Assembly: GCF_000517445.1 (NCBI RefSeq)
Contig: NZ_CP006965.1
Span: 1,340,681 to 1,404,680, forward strand
Length of the DNA stretch: 64,000 nt
Source: Thermococcus paralvinellae
Lineage (GTDB): Archaea; Methanobacteriota_B; Thermococci; Thermococcales; Thermococcaceae
Direction of reading: 5' to 3'
This document shows, one piece after another, positions 27,418-35,426 of the stretch (position 1 is its first letter; each line of letters begins with the position of its first letter). The notes under the pieces were generated by a model. It did not search any database. It had not been told where the DNA came from and saw only the letters and a program-made list of their open reading frames with translations. A program made the position numbers and the translations under genes.

Positions 27418-27462
27418 TGAAAACTCCCTGAACTGAGGTGATGATGAAGACCGGTCTGCTGA
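27414..27462 (+). ncRNA. C/D box guide sRNA (2'-O-methylation)
   Basis: All four boxes are in order with canonical archaeal spacing: C box ATGATGA (27414-27420), 12-nt guide AAACTCCCTGAA, D' box CTGA (27433-27436), 4-nt spacer GGTG, C' box ATGATGA (27441-27447), 11-nt guide AGACCGGTCTG, D box CTGA (27459-27462). By the box-plus-five rule the D' guide would direct methylation of the G in TTCAGGGAG and the D guide the C in CAGACCGG of a target RNA. The C box contains the stop codon of the upstream gene. Coordinates cover the core; ends probably extend a few bases. Confidence 0.85.
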
Positions 27463-27502
27463 TGCGAAGCTCTAAAATACTTGAAATGCATAATTAATTA
27501 AC

Positions 27503-28210
27503 ATGGACTATCGAAAAATTAGCTACTTGGTAATCATCATTGTGTTTGTTTCCCTCTTCCTAGTTCTCTTTAAGCCTTACCTATATTCCTTCAGAAGAGA
27601 AAGCATCAAATATGATGGTGAGGAAATTATGTTACCTGAACCTAGGCTTAAAGGTGATATGAGCGTTGAGGAAGCGATAGCAAAAAGGAGAAGCATACGC
27701 TATTACAAGGATAAACCATTAACACTTGAGCAACTCTCTCAGTTATTATGGGCCGCTCAAGGAATAACTGAAGAAAGGAGAAAATTCAGGGCTGCCCCGA
27801 GTGCTGGAGCAACATATCCTTTCGAGATTTATGTAGTTGTGGGAAATGTGGAGAGCTTAAAGCCAGGAATTTACCACTACGACCCATTTAAGCACAGCCT
27901 AACACTGATTAAAGAGGGAGACTACAGAAAGCAACTTCAAGCAGCTGCATTGAATCAGCAGTGGGTTGGAAAAGCTGCCGTTGATATAGTCCTAGTTGCA
28001 TTTTATGAGAGAACAACAAAGTACTATGGTGAAAGAGGTTACAGATATGTTTACATGGAAGCTGGACATATAGGGCAGAACATCTATCTGCAAGCAACAG
28101 CACTAGGACTTGGAACAGTTGCAGTTGGAGCTTTCTATGATGAAGATGTTGCGAAAATACTTGGAACTGATGGTGATCCTATATACATCTTTCCAGTAGG
28201 TGTTCCATAA
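27503..28210 (+). CDS. SagB-type nitroreductase-fold dehydrogenase, membrane anchored
   Basis: 235 residues, ATG 27503. Residues 7-26 form an N-terminal membrane anchor. The rest is the SagB/nitroreductase FMN fold: EEAIAKRRSIRYYKDKPLTL, LSQLLWAAQGIT, APSAGATYPFEIYVVVG, PGIYHYDP, YMEAGHIGQNIYLQATALGL, FPVGVP. These use FMN; some oxidise azolines in peptide natural products, but most archaeal ones have no precursor peptide nearby, and none is seen here. The stop codon overlaps the next gene's start by one base, so the small membrane protein is its likely partner. Confidence 0.85.
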   Translation: MDYRKISYLVIIIVFVSLFLVLFKPYLYSFRRESIKYDGEEIMLPEPRLKGDMSVEEAIAKRRSIRYYKDKPLTLEQLSQLLWAAQGITEERRKFRAAPSAGATYPFEIYVVVGNVESLKPGIYHYDPFKHSLTLIKEGDYRKQLQAAALNQQWVGKAAVDIVLVAFYERTTKYYGERGYRYVYMEAGHIGQNIYLQATALGLGTVAVGAFYDEDVAKILGTDGDPIYIFPVGVP

Positions 28211-28392
28211 TGGTCTTCCTAGATCATAACACACTTGGCTATCTTACTTTTGCTTTTATGAGTCTCACAATGCTCAGCGGAGCCTTTATATTCCTAAGCA
28301 AAAAGAAGAGCAATCTTTGGATAAAAATTCACATAATTCTGGGAATTATAACCTACATCCTAATGGTTCTCACAATTTTGCTAGTAAGATAA
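28210..28392 (+). CDS. Small two-helix membrane protein, partner of SagB-type enzyme
   Basis: 60 residues; its ATG overlaps the preceding TAA (TAATG). It consists of two hydrophobic helices (LGYLTFAFMSLTMLSGAFIFL and IHIILGIITYILMVLTILLV) joined by a basic loop KKKSNLW. A His at the start of helix 2 and one near the N-terminus could bind heme, as in cytochrome-b-like anchors, but with so few helices this is speculative. Coupled translation argues for a complex with the oxidoreductase. Confidence 0.65.
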   Translation: MVFLDHNTLGYLTFAFMSLTMLSGAFIFLSKKKSNLWIKIHIILGIITYILMVLTILLVR

Positions 28393-28429
28393 ATAAGTTT
28401 GAAATTCGAAAATAGGAAGGTGGTTTAAG

Positions 28430-28960
28430 ATGGGAAAACTTACTTTGGAAAATTTAGATATTGAAGAATTTATTAAAAAACTTGAGAAACTTAGTGATAA
28501 AGAGATTATAAGTTATTGGATTGAAGGAGAGCTTAAGGAAGCAGAACTTTATAAAGATCTTGCTAAGAGAGCCAAGGAACTTGAACTCGACGACAGGATT
28601 GTAGAAACATTTATTATTCTTTCAAAAGAATCCAAAGGACATGCGTCTCGGCTATGGGAAATTTACAGACGATGCTTTAAGACAGAAAAAATTGAAAAGA
28701 TAGATTTGCCCCTAATTGAAGGGGAACCTCTTTTAGAGAAATTTAAGAATGCAAAGGATGTCCTTGAAGTGTTGAGTATAGCTATGGAGTCAGAGCTTCT
28801 TGCAGAGAAGATTTATAATATACTTGCTAAACGGACAAATGATGAAAAAATAAAAAGAATTTATGAATATTTGGCAGCTGTTGAAAGAGAACATTACCAT
28901 AAGTTAAGGGTTGAGTATGAGTTCTATTACAAAAAATCAGAGAACTGCACAAAATATTAA
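28430..28960 (+). CDS. Ferritin/rubrerythrin-like protein (first of a tandem pair)
   Basis: 176 residues, ATG 28430 (GGAAGGTGGTTTAAG upstream). Four helices of the ferritin-like fold: IISYWIEGELKEAELYKDLA, VETFIILSKESKGHASRLWE (E67/H71), VLSIAMESELLAEKIYN and AAVEREHYHKLRVEY (EREH at 152-155). The Glu/His set fits a diiron rubrerythrin-like site, although the helix-2 glutamate is one position away from the usual ExxH. Without rubredoxin domain. Likely role: iron or peroxide handling near the hydrogenase genes. A paralogue follows. Confidence 0.75.
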   Translation: MGKLTLENLDIEEFIKKLEKLSDKEIISYWIEGELKEAELYKDLAKRAKELELDDRIVETFIILSKESKGHASRLWEIYRRCFKTEKIEKIDLPLIEGEPLLEKFKNAKDVLEVLSIAMESELLAEKIYNILAKRTNDEKIKRIYEYLAAVEREHYHKLRVEYEFYYKKSENCTKY

Positions 28961-29001
28961 AATTGAAAAAAATTTTAAAAACAAGAGACAAAGTTAAAAT
29001 C

Positions 29002-29541
29002 ATGGAAAAAGAAATAGATGTTGAACATATACTAATAGAGCTAAAAAACTTGTCCCATGAAGAACTACTTATTTATTGGATAAAAAATAGACTCAAAGAG
29101 GCCTATGAATATAGATACTTTGCTGAAAAAGCTAAAATGCTCAATAAAGACGAGGATATAATAGAACTCTTTATAATTCTTTCAAAAGATTCACAAAGTA
29201 ATGCTTCTCGTTTATGGGAAATCTATAAGAGAGTATTTGATTCAGGTAATTCAGAAATTCCAGAAGTGTCATTAAATTCAGCTGATTTTAAATTCGCAAA
29301 TGTTTCCAAAAGACTTGAGAAAGTTAACTCGCCTTTAGAAGTTCTTGAGCTTGCTATGGAATCAAAACTACTTTTAAAGAGTATCTATAACGATTTAGCA
29401 GAGAAAACACAGAATAAAGAGTCCAAGCTAATCTGTAAATATTTAGCAGCCATAGAGGAAGAAAATTATCAAAAACTTAAACTTGAGTACGAATATTATA
29501 AAAAGAGAAACGAGAGAAAACTTAAATTCCCATCTCTCTAG
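29002..29541 (+). CDS. Ferritin-like paralogue with lost metal ligands
   Basis: 179 residues; ATG 29002 is preferred over a TTG at 28963. It aligns with the preceding protein along its length (SHEELLIYWIKNRLKEAYEY, IELFIILSKDSQSNASRLWE, VLELAMESKLLLKSIYN, AAIEEENYQKLKLEY). The helix-2 ESKGH is here DSQSN and the helix-4 EREHYH is EEENYQ, so both histidines are gone and the diiron site is probably absent. It may be a structural partner of its neighbour. The end overlaps the convergent hydrogenase operon by 20 bases. Confidence 0.75.
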   Translation: MEKEIDVEHILIELKNLSHEELLIYWIKNRLKEAYEYRYFAEKAKMLNKDEDIIELFIILSKDSQSNASRLWEIYKRVFDSGNSEIPEVSLNSADFKFANVSKRLEKVNSPLEVLELAMESKLLLKSIYNDLAEKTQNKESKLICKYLAAIEEENYQKLKLEYEYYKKRNERKLKFPSL

Positions 29542-29980
29542 CTTCAGGAGGCTCTTCAATCAAATTATCGCTGTATTTATCATAGTCTGCTAAAAGGAAC
29601 TCGTCACTCATTCTTAAAGCTTTAACTGGCTTATCCTCTCCTGGAAACTTCTTACCTGGGCAGACATCAACACACAATGCACAGAACATACATCTCGAAA
29701 CATAATGCCTGATTTTCTTAAGCTCCGAAATCCACTCCATAGCATTCGCTGGACAGACTGTTATGCAAAGCCTACATCCAATACATCTTTCTGGATTGTA
29801 CTTCAGCTTTCCTCTAAAGCCTTCAGGAACTGGAACTGGAGGATTAATTTGAATTTCTCCCCTCTGAACTTTCTCAATTAGACCTGTAACATCCTTAGGG
29901 GCGTGCTTTACTGGAAAAGGATTTGTAAATGGCTTTTCTACAAGTTGTTTCAGGAATAGAAACATTGCTTTTGTTGGCAT
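29522..29980 (-). CDS. Mbh-type hydrogenase 2, ferredoxin-like N subunit (NuoI-like)
   Basis: 152 residues, last gene of the 14-gene operon. Two [4Fe-4S] motifs: ERCIGCRLCITVCP and RCMFCALCVDVCP, bridging ferredoxin to the small subunit, as MbhN does. The second is followed by an unusual GKKFPGEDKPVKA insertion. The first 45 residues (FLFLKQLVEKPFTNPFP) match the lead-in of the N subunit in the neighbouring operon. ATG 29980 follows the M gene by three bases. Length is as in classical MbhN, unlike the 190-residue homologue at 37859-38431. Confidence 0.88.
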   Translation of the reverse strand: MPTKAMFLFLKQLVEKPFTNPFPVKHAPKDVTGLIEKVQRGEIQINPPVPVPEGFRGKLKYNPERCIGCRLCITVCPANAMEWISELKKIRHYVSRCMFCALCVDVCPGKKFPGEDKPVKALRMSDEFLLADYDKYSDNLIEEPPEAREMGI

Positions 29981-29983
29981 CCG

Positions 29984-30949
29984 TCACACCCCCAACCAAA
30001 CAAGTGCTAAGCCAAGTAGGGCAATTAAGTTCACGTGCACCCAGAAAATCCTTGAGGCCTGTTCTATTCTGAATCTTCCGAATGACGTTCTTACAACTGT
30101 CACTGCCGCTATGTAAATTACCAGCACCTTAAAGAGGAACCAAAGACCCTCAATGACATAAAATGTAGCCCCGCTCAAGCTAACTCCAAATACATAGCTG
30201 AATGTAAACGGTATGAAAAGAACCACTTCAATTGCAGCCATGGCAAAACCTCTGACGGCATCTGAGAGGTAGAAGAGTGCCAGATTTCTTCCACTGTATT
30301 CGGCGAGCATACCTTCCGCTATCTCTGTCTCTGCTTCAGCTATATCAAAGGGCAGCTTGGCTAACTCCGCTGGGGTGACAACCAATAATGCAACAAATAG
30401 CAGGAGAACCCCCAGACCTGATACAGGTGAAACCATGTTCCAGACAGGATTTGATGCTATGGTTGTTAATGAAAAGCTCTTGTAAAGCAGTGCAAAGCCA
30501 ACAATCACAGTGGCCAAAGGCATCTCATAACTCATCATGAGAACCATTTCTCTCTGTGCACCAACAGATGAAAATGGACTTCCCGACGCAAATCCTCCAA
30601 CAGCCATGGCTAAGGACTGAAGTGTGAGTAAATATAGTATTACGATCAAATCACCGTATCCTTCGAGAGGAGCTCTCAAGACACCAAACGGAATGTAGAG
30701 CAATAGAGTCATTGAAGATGCAAATGCTAGGACGGGCATTGCATTAAAGAGCCATTTCACGGCATTTTCTGGTACAACAGTTTCTTTGAGCAACAGTTTC
30801 CCAACATCCCAGAAAGGCTGCCTTATTGGAGGACCAATCCTTGACGTCATTCTTGCTGATATTCTCCTGTCAATACCTTTGTAAGTTAACCCCAGAAAAA
30901 TTCCAAGTATTGGAAATGCAACTGCATAGAATACAGTCTCGGGGGTCAT
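29984..30949 (-). CDS. Mbh-type hydrogenase 2, membrane anchor M subunit (NuoH-like)
   Basis: 321 residues with about eight helices. NuoH-family features: RISARMTSRIGPPIRQPFWD near the N-terminus and DIAEAETEIAEGMLAEYSGR, the acidic loop that links the redox arm to the ion channel. The ATG at 30949 overlaps the end of the L gene. It holds the hydrogenase large/small subunits to the membrane and forms part of the coupling path. Confidence 0.9.
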   Translation of the reverse strand: MTPETVFYAVAFPILGIFLGLTYKGIDRRISARMTSRIGPPIRQPFWDVGKLLLKETVVPENAVKWLFNAMPVLAFASSMTLLLYIPFGVLRAPLEGYGDLIVILYLLTLQSLAMAVGGFASGSPFSSVGAQREMVLMMSYEMPLATVIVGFALLYKSFSLTTIASNPVWNMVSPVSGLGVLLLFVALLVVTPAELAKLPFDIAEAETEIAEGMLAEYSGRNLALFYLSDAVRGFAMAAIEVVLFIPFTFSYVFGVSLSGATFYVIEGLWFLFKVLVIYIAAVTVVRTSFGRFRIEQASRIFWVHVNLIALLGLALVWLGV

Positions 30950-32175
30950 TTTTTCACCTCCCTCTCAATCCTCCTTGTTTTTTCAACGGCTTTTCTGTGA
31001 ATGTATTCATAGCCAAGAACTCTGCCTTCTGGAGTCTTTAGCAGTGCAACTCTATCATTACAGCACATGCATGGGTCAATGTATGCCACAACTATTGGAA
31101 TATCCGCAACCTCTGCCCCAAGCAAGAGTGGAGCCCAGCTGTTGATATTGTTATAACTTGGAGCAATTACTTTCCAAACGCTTGGCCCATCTCTGCCGTC
31201 AAATTTAAGGTAATGAACTACTTCTCCTCTCGGTGCTTCATGAGCTCCTATTGCTTCACCTTTAGTCCTCCTAATCTTCGCAAGCAAAGCTACATAGTTG
31301 GGGATCGCAAGGATTTTACCTTCTGGGAGGTTGTCAACACAGTATTCAATGATGTCCAAGCTCTGCTCTATCTCATAAATTCTGACCATAGTAATGTCGT
31401 AGGCATCTCCTCTCGCTTCTCCAACTATATCTTGAGGAACAACGGCTCTAACGTCAATATCTGCATAAGCATCGTAGGGCATGTCCTGTCTGATGTCCAT
31501 TCTTAGACCAGCCGCTCTTGCAGTGGGCCCAACAACATTGAGCTTGAGTGCCAGCTCTTTTGAAAGCTGAGCAACTCCTCTAGTTCTTGCCTTATAGACT
31601 GGGTCTGAGAGTATTATCTCCTTCATCTTTTCAGTGAGCTCCCAGTAGTAAGTTATCATATCCTTTAGGGCTTTTATGTGACTCTCTTTGATGTCTCTCC
31701 TCACACCGCCAATCATGAAAACCGAATAGTTGATTCTGTTTCCAGTTAAAAGCTCCAGTAAATCGAGGACTTTTTCTCTTCCTTTCCATATCCAGAACAA
31801 AAGTGAGTCAAACCCCATCTCGTGAGCTATCACTCCCAACCAGAGCAGATGACTGTGAATCCTCTCAAGCTCTGCTATGATCGGTCTTATGTACTGCGCT
31901 CTTGGAGGAGCTTCAATCCCTAACGCTTTCTCCGCTGTAATCACGAATGCGTATGGGTGGGATATTGAACAGATTCCACAGATTCTTTCTGAGAGATAAA
32001 GTGTCTGTATGGCATTTCTCTTCATTCCCATGTACTCGATTCCCCTGTGGGCAAATCCTCTCTTCACATCAACTTTAACAACCTTTTCCCCCTCTATCTC
32101 AGCCTCGACTCTGATTGGCTCTTTTAATGCTGGATGAATTGGACCTATAGGAATATAGTAAGCAGATTTAGGCAT
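30946..32175 (-). CDS. Mbh-type hydrogenase 2, [NiFe] large subunit (MbhL-like)
   Basis: 409 residues from ATG 32175 (GGTGGGG upstream). Both nickel-ligand pairs are present: ERICGICSISH with C66/C69 and DPCMCC with C369/C372, so it should be a true [NiFe] hydrogenase and not an Mbx-type ferredoxin:sulfur enzyme, where ligands are incomplete. NuoD-type fold: GPIHPALKEP, AELERIHSHLLWLGV, GPTARAAGLR, APRGEVVHY. It diverges clearly from the L subunit at 39414-40700 (SISHPYAF versus SFSHNHTY). There is no C-terminal His processing tail, as usual for group 4. Confidence 0.92.
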   Translation of the reverse strand: MPKSAYYIPIGPIHPALKEPIRVEAEIEGEKVVKVDVKRGFAHRGIEYMGMKRNAIQTLYLSERICGICSISHPYAFVITAEKALGIEAPPRAQYIRPIIAELERIHSHLLWLGVIAHEMGFDSLLFWIWKGREKVLDLLELLTGNRINYSVFMIGGVRRDIKESHIKALKDMITYYWELTEKMKEIILSDPVYKARTRGVAQLSKELALKLNVVGPTARAAGLRMDIRQDMPYDAYADIDVRAVVPQDIVGEARGDAYDITMVRIYEIEQSLDIIEYCVDNLPEGKILAIPNYVALLAKIRRTKGEAIGAHEAPRGEVVHYLKFDGRDGPSVWKVIAPSYNNINSWAPLLLGAEVADIPIVVAYIDPCMCCNDRVALLKTPEGRVLGYEYIHRKAVEKTRRIEREVKK

Positions 32176-32722
32176 TTTCCCCACCTTTCTTTCTTATTTC
32201 CCTAACGCTCTTGTGTGTGTGCTTAATCATGTCATCAACACCATACTCATCCCTTCTCCATGGATATTTCCCTTCAGGCCAGTCGTCAGGCAAGAAGAGG
32301 TGTCTCTTGTTCTTTAAGCCCTCAAATTCAACGCCAAGCATCTCTCTTATTTCTCTTTCATTTGTCTCTGCCCCAATCATTAAGTCCGTAATTGTTGGAA
32401 GAATCAATTCACTTTTTGGAAGGTCAAACTTCAGCGTTATGCTTATTTCCCCCCATGGATGTCCATGATAAACTCCAAAGGAATAGATCATCTTTATAAC
32501 ATCTCCTCCAGTGTCCTCACCAGTTATGAAGTGTAAATGTGGATAATCAATGTCAAAAATTGTTTCAACAGCTTTTCTGAATGCGGATTTATCAATCTCA
32601 GCCCAAATTTCATAAAGGGTTCTCTTTCTCCTGACTCCCATTGTATATTCCTTTATCTCATAGCTCAGCAGTGCATCTCCAAGAGATTCCTTAAGCTTTT
32701 CAAGGATTTGTTCTACATTCAT
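32168..32722 (-). CDS. Mbh-type hydrogenase 2, K subunit (NuoC-like)
   Basis: 184 residues from ATG 32722, in an ATGA overlap with the J gene. NuoC-like: EIWAEIDKSAFRKAVETIF, FGVYHGHPWGEISITLKF, the signature TNEREIREMLGVEFEG, and RHLFLPDDWPEGKYPWRRDE. It supports assembly of the L subunit in the peripheral arm and binds no cofactor. It overlaps the L gene by 8 bases. Confidence 0.88.
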   Translation of the reverse strand: MNVEQILEKLKESLGDALLSYEIKEYTMGVRRKRTLYEIWAEIDKSAFRKAVETIFDIDYPHLHFITGEDTGGDVIKMIYSFGVYHGHPWGEISITLKFDLPKSELILPTITDLMIGAETNEREIREMLGVEFEGLKNKRHLFLPDDWPEGKYPWRRDEYGVDDMIKHTHKSVREIRKKGGENA

Positions 32723-33165
32723 TCTTTCTTCCCCTCCAATTCCTTTTCCAACTTCTCCAGCTTGAGCCATGCCTTAACGACGGCGTCTATGATAGCCTCT
32801 GGTCTTGGTGGGCAACCAGGAACGTAGATATCAACAGGAATTATCTCATCTATTGGCCCAACTAGATTGTAGGAGTCGTAAAAGACACCCCCACTTGTTC
32901 CACAGTTCCCAACTACAATGACTGCTTTTGGATCTGGCATCTGCTCGTATATTCTCTTCAGCTTGTCAGCAAAGTCCCTTGGAATCGCCCCAGTAACCAA
33001 AAGCACATCCGCATGCCTCGGCGAACCCACCAATTTGATTCCAAACCTTTCAGCATCATATCTTGGTGTGAGTGCAGCGATGATTTCAATGTCACAGCCG
33101 TTACATGAACCTCCCGAAGCATGAAAAACCCAAAGAGAGCGTTTAAAATTCGTAAGCTTTCCCAT
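32719..33165 (-). CDS. Mbh-type hydrogenase 2, small subunit J (NuoB-like)
   Basis: 148 residues; ATG 33165 with GGAGGTGCCTGAT upstream. Proximal [4Fe-4S] ligands are visible: GGSCNGCDIEI, VGNCGTSGG and VPGCPPRPEAI. This cluster passes electrons to the nickel site of L. LTPRYDAERFGIKLVGSPRH is conserved with the other two hydrogenases of this window. Confidence 0.92.
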   Translation of the reverse strand: MGKLTNFKRSLWVFHASGGSCNGCDIEIIAALTPRYDAERFGIKLVGSPRHADVLLVTGAIPRDFADKLKRIYEQMPDPKAVIVVGNCGTSGGVFYDSYNLVGPIDEIIPVDIYVPGCPPRPEAIIDAVVKAWLKLEKLEKELEGKKE

Positions 33166-33166
33166 A

Positions 33167-33508
33167 TCAGGCACCTCCTACAAGGAGGAAGAGAATTATT
33201 GTTCCCACTCCAAGGTACCAGAGTATGTAGTCTCTAAGGTCGCCTGTATGAATTGTCTGCAGAATGTTGTAGTAGCCCTTTAATGCCTCAATGAAACCCC
33301 AATAGATATCACTAGCCTTAACTTGGATTTTTTCTTTTGATGGCTCAATGTTACCACTCAAATATGGCTTAACCTGTTCTGTATCTTTCTTATAGCCCGG
33401 GTTTCCTCTGGAATAAATCAGGTAACCTATTAGTGCAAAGGGTATAAGGAAAGCCAACCACAGCAATGGGCTCCAATATCCTGCACCTGTAACTAGTCTT
33501 GGTATCAT
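33167..33508 (-). CDS. Mbh-type hydrogenase 2, I subunit
   Basis: 113 residues from ATG 33508 (GGGGTGG upstream, ATGA overlap with the H gene); the ATG at 33523 lies inside H without spacing. Two membrane helices (SPLLWLAFLIPFALIGYLIY and a C-terminal WYLGVGTIILFLLVGGA) flank a soluble loop with GYKKDTEQVKPYLSGN. MbhI couples the antiporter-like H subunit with the hydrogenase arm. It is the least conserved of the set and is recognised mainly by position. Confidence 0.8.
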   Translation of the reverse strand: MIPRLVTGAGYWSPLLWLAFLIPFALIGYLIYSRGNPGYKKDTEQVKPYLSGNIEPSKEKIQVKASDIYWGFIEALKGYYNILQTIHTGDLRDYILWYLGVGTIILFLLVGGA

Positions 33509-35058
33509 GCTAAACCACCCCATGTTTGATATTGAGCTATCCTGATTAGTGCATCAACAGCCGGATACACTAACTTGTCAAGCACTACATCCGGGAACAG
33601 ACCAAAGAGTATACAGAGCAACGCTAGAATCACCATTGCCACAATCATTGGCTTTGGAACTTCTTTTGCGTTCTCAAACTTCTCCAATGGTGGTCCTAAG
33701 AATGCCGAAGCGAACACTTTAACGAATGAAGCAAGCGTTAATATGCTCGTAACCATTGCAAATACTGCCAAGAGGGGGTTTAATCTGTATGAACTTTCAT
33801 AAATTAGGAACTTGCTTGCAAATCCATTGAATGGCGGCAGACCAGATATGGCAGCGGCACCAACGATGAAACATAGAGTTGTTATAGGCATTTTTCTCGC
33901 TAATCCTCCCATTTCGTTGAGGTTTCTTGTTCCTGTTACGTAGAATAGAGCACCAGCAGTCATTAAGAGCAAGCTCTTGTAGATGATGTGATTTATTATG
34001 TGGAAAATTCCTCCAGCCATTGCTGTTTTACCAAACTCTGCTAATGCCTTAGGATCATGGAGAACCGTTAAGCCAACACCGACACCAAGGAGCATGTAAC
34101 CTGTCTGTGAGATAGCGTGATAGCTCATAAGCCTCTTCACGTCTTTCTGAACCAAGGCCATTGTAACTCCAATGAACATTGTCAGAACGCCGAGAACTGA
34201 CATTATCCACCCAACTCTCGCTAAGCTGATTGATATGTTTGCAAAGAGTGTGAAGCTGACTCTAAAGAGAGCATATAGACTTGCATAAGTTGACACCAAT
34301 AAGACAGGGTTTATACCAGCTGGAACCTCTGTATAAGCGTCAGGAACCCAGTAGTGCATTGGCACTGAACCACACTTCATTGCAAATGACGTGAAGAGCA
34401 AGCCAAATGCTATCATGTCAAGGGTGTTGAAGGACACTTGCTTGCTTATGTATGCCAAGTTCAAGTTCCCATATTCCCCATAGAGAATTCCAATGGCAAA
34501 GAGAACCATCAGTGAGGCAACAGCACTAACGATAAGGTATTTGATTCCAGCTTCGCTTGCTTCACCACGATAGTTCCTAAAGCCAACCAACGCTGAACCC
34601 GCTATACCAGCTATTTCAAGGAACACGAATAAGTTGAATAAATCTCCAGTAAGAACCATGCCCAAGATACCGACCTCTAATAGGAGCAACAAAGCATAGT
34701 ATTTCTCTAAGCCGCTTTCCGCTTTAACATGGCTGTAAGAGTAGAGGGCACCAATAAAGCTCATTAGTGTCGCTGAGATTGCCATGAAAGCTCCAATACC
34801 ATCAATTTCAAACATAATTCTTATCGGCACTTTATAGCCTGATGGAAGCACGAGAGTTGGCCTATCAGCGCCAAAGACATACACTATTACTCCATTAAGC
34901 CTAACCTGATACATTAATAGGAGTGAAAGGCCAACAGTGACAGCTGTTATTAATATGGCCCATACAGCTGCAAGGTTCTGCTTTTTCTTGAATAACGGTG
35001 CAACAAATGCTCCAAAGAGTGGAATTGCTATCATTAATGCCGGCAGATGCTCAATCAT
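33505..35058 (-). CDS. Mbh-type hydrogenase 2, antiporter-like H subunit, divergent channel
   Basis: 517 residues, about 14 helices, MrpD/NuoL-M-N family. The TM5 glutamate (NLFVFLEIAGIAGSA) and the TM7 lysine (MKCGSVPMHYW) are kept, but the hallmark HPAAPSxxSAxLSG is replaced with DAYTEVPAGINPVLLVSTYA and the following lysine (VIKAGG in the other Mbh) is absent. That is a change in the ion path. LMSYHAISQTGYMLLGVG and FHIINHIIYKSLLLMTAGAL are conserved. Junctions on both sides are ATGA overlaps. Confidence 0.9.
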   Translation of the reverse strand: MIEHLPALMIAIPLFGAFVAPLFKKKQNLAAVWAILITAVTVGLSLLLMYQVRLNGVIVYVFGADRPTLVLPSGYKVPIRIMFEIDGIGAFMAISATLMSFIGALYSYSHVKAESGLEKYYALLLLLEVGILGMVLTGDLFNLFVFLEIAGIAGSALVGFRNYRGEASEAGIKYLIVSAVASLMVLFAIGILYGEYGNLNLAYISKQVSFNTLDMIAFGLLFTSFAMKCGSVPMHYWVPDAYTEVPAGINPVLLVSTYASLYALFRVSFTLFANISISLARVGWIMSVLGVLTMFIGVTMALVQKDVKRLMSYHAISQTGYMLLGVGVGLTVLHDPKALAEFGKTAMAGGIFHIINHIIYKSLLLMTAGALFYVTGTRNLNEMGGLARKMPITTLCFIVGAAAISGLPPFNGFASKFLIYESSYRLNPLLAVFAMVTSILTLASFVKVFASAFLGPPLEKFENAKEVPKPMIVAMVILALLCILFGLFPDVVLDKLVYPAVDALIRIAQYQTWGGLA

Positions 35059-35426
35059 CCTCTCAGCCTCCTGATTTTTGTAACATCAAGGGTTCCGTAG
35101 TGCTTGTAGATGTTCACAGCAAAAGCGAGCATTAGAGCTGAGACGGCGACACCGATGACAATGCTCGTAAGTGTTAATGCCTGTGGAGTTGGCAGAACCA
35201 TATTTTGCGGATTTGCAGCTTCTGGAGGTGCTAAAGTATAGATTGGAGCATAACCACCTTTCACATAGCCCAATGCGACCAAAAACAGGTTTACAGCCCC
35301 TTCAAGAATTTCAATTCCAATGACCACCTTGATTAAATTCCTCTTGAATCCTATGGTGTAAAATCCTATTGCTAAGAGAAGTGCAACTATTATGAAAGGA
35401 AAGTTCACAAAAACTTCACCACTCAT
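35055..35426 (-). CDS. Mbh-type hydrogenase 2, G subunit (MrpC/MnhC/NuoK-like)
   Basis: 123 residues, three helices: FPFIIVALLLAIGFYTIG, VVIGIEILEGAVNLFLVALG with the conserved NuoK-type glutamate, and PTPQALTLTSIVIGVAVSA. PQALxLTxIVIG is an MrpC hallmark. It belongs to the Na+/H+ antiporter part. It overlaps both neighbours. Confidence 0.9.
   Translation of the reverse strand: MSGEVFVNFPFIIVALLLAIGFYTIGFKRNLIKVVIGIEILEGAVNLFLVALGYVKGGYAPIYTLAPPEAANPQNMVLPTPQALTLTSIVIGVAVSALMLAFAVNIYKHYGTLDVTKIRRLRG

Noticed and set aside
27503-28210. SagB-type gene as part of a thiazole/oxazole peptide cluster
   Set aside because: No cyclodehydratase, leader-peptide gene or transporter is found nearby.
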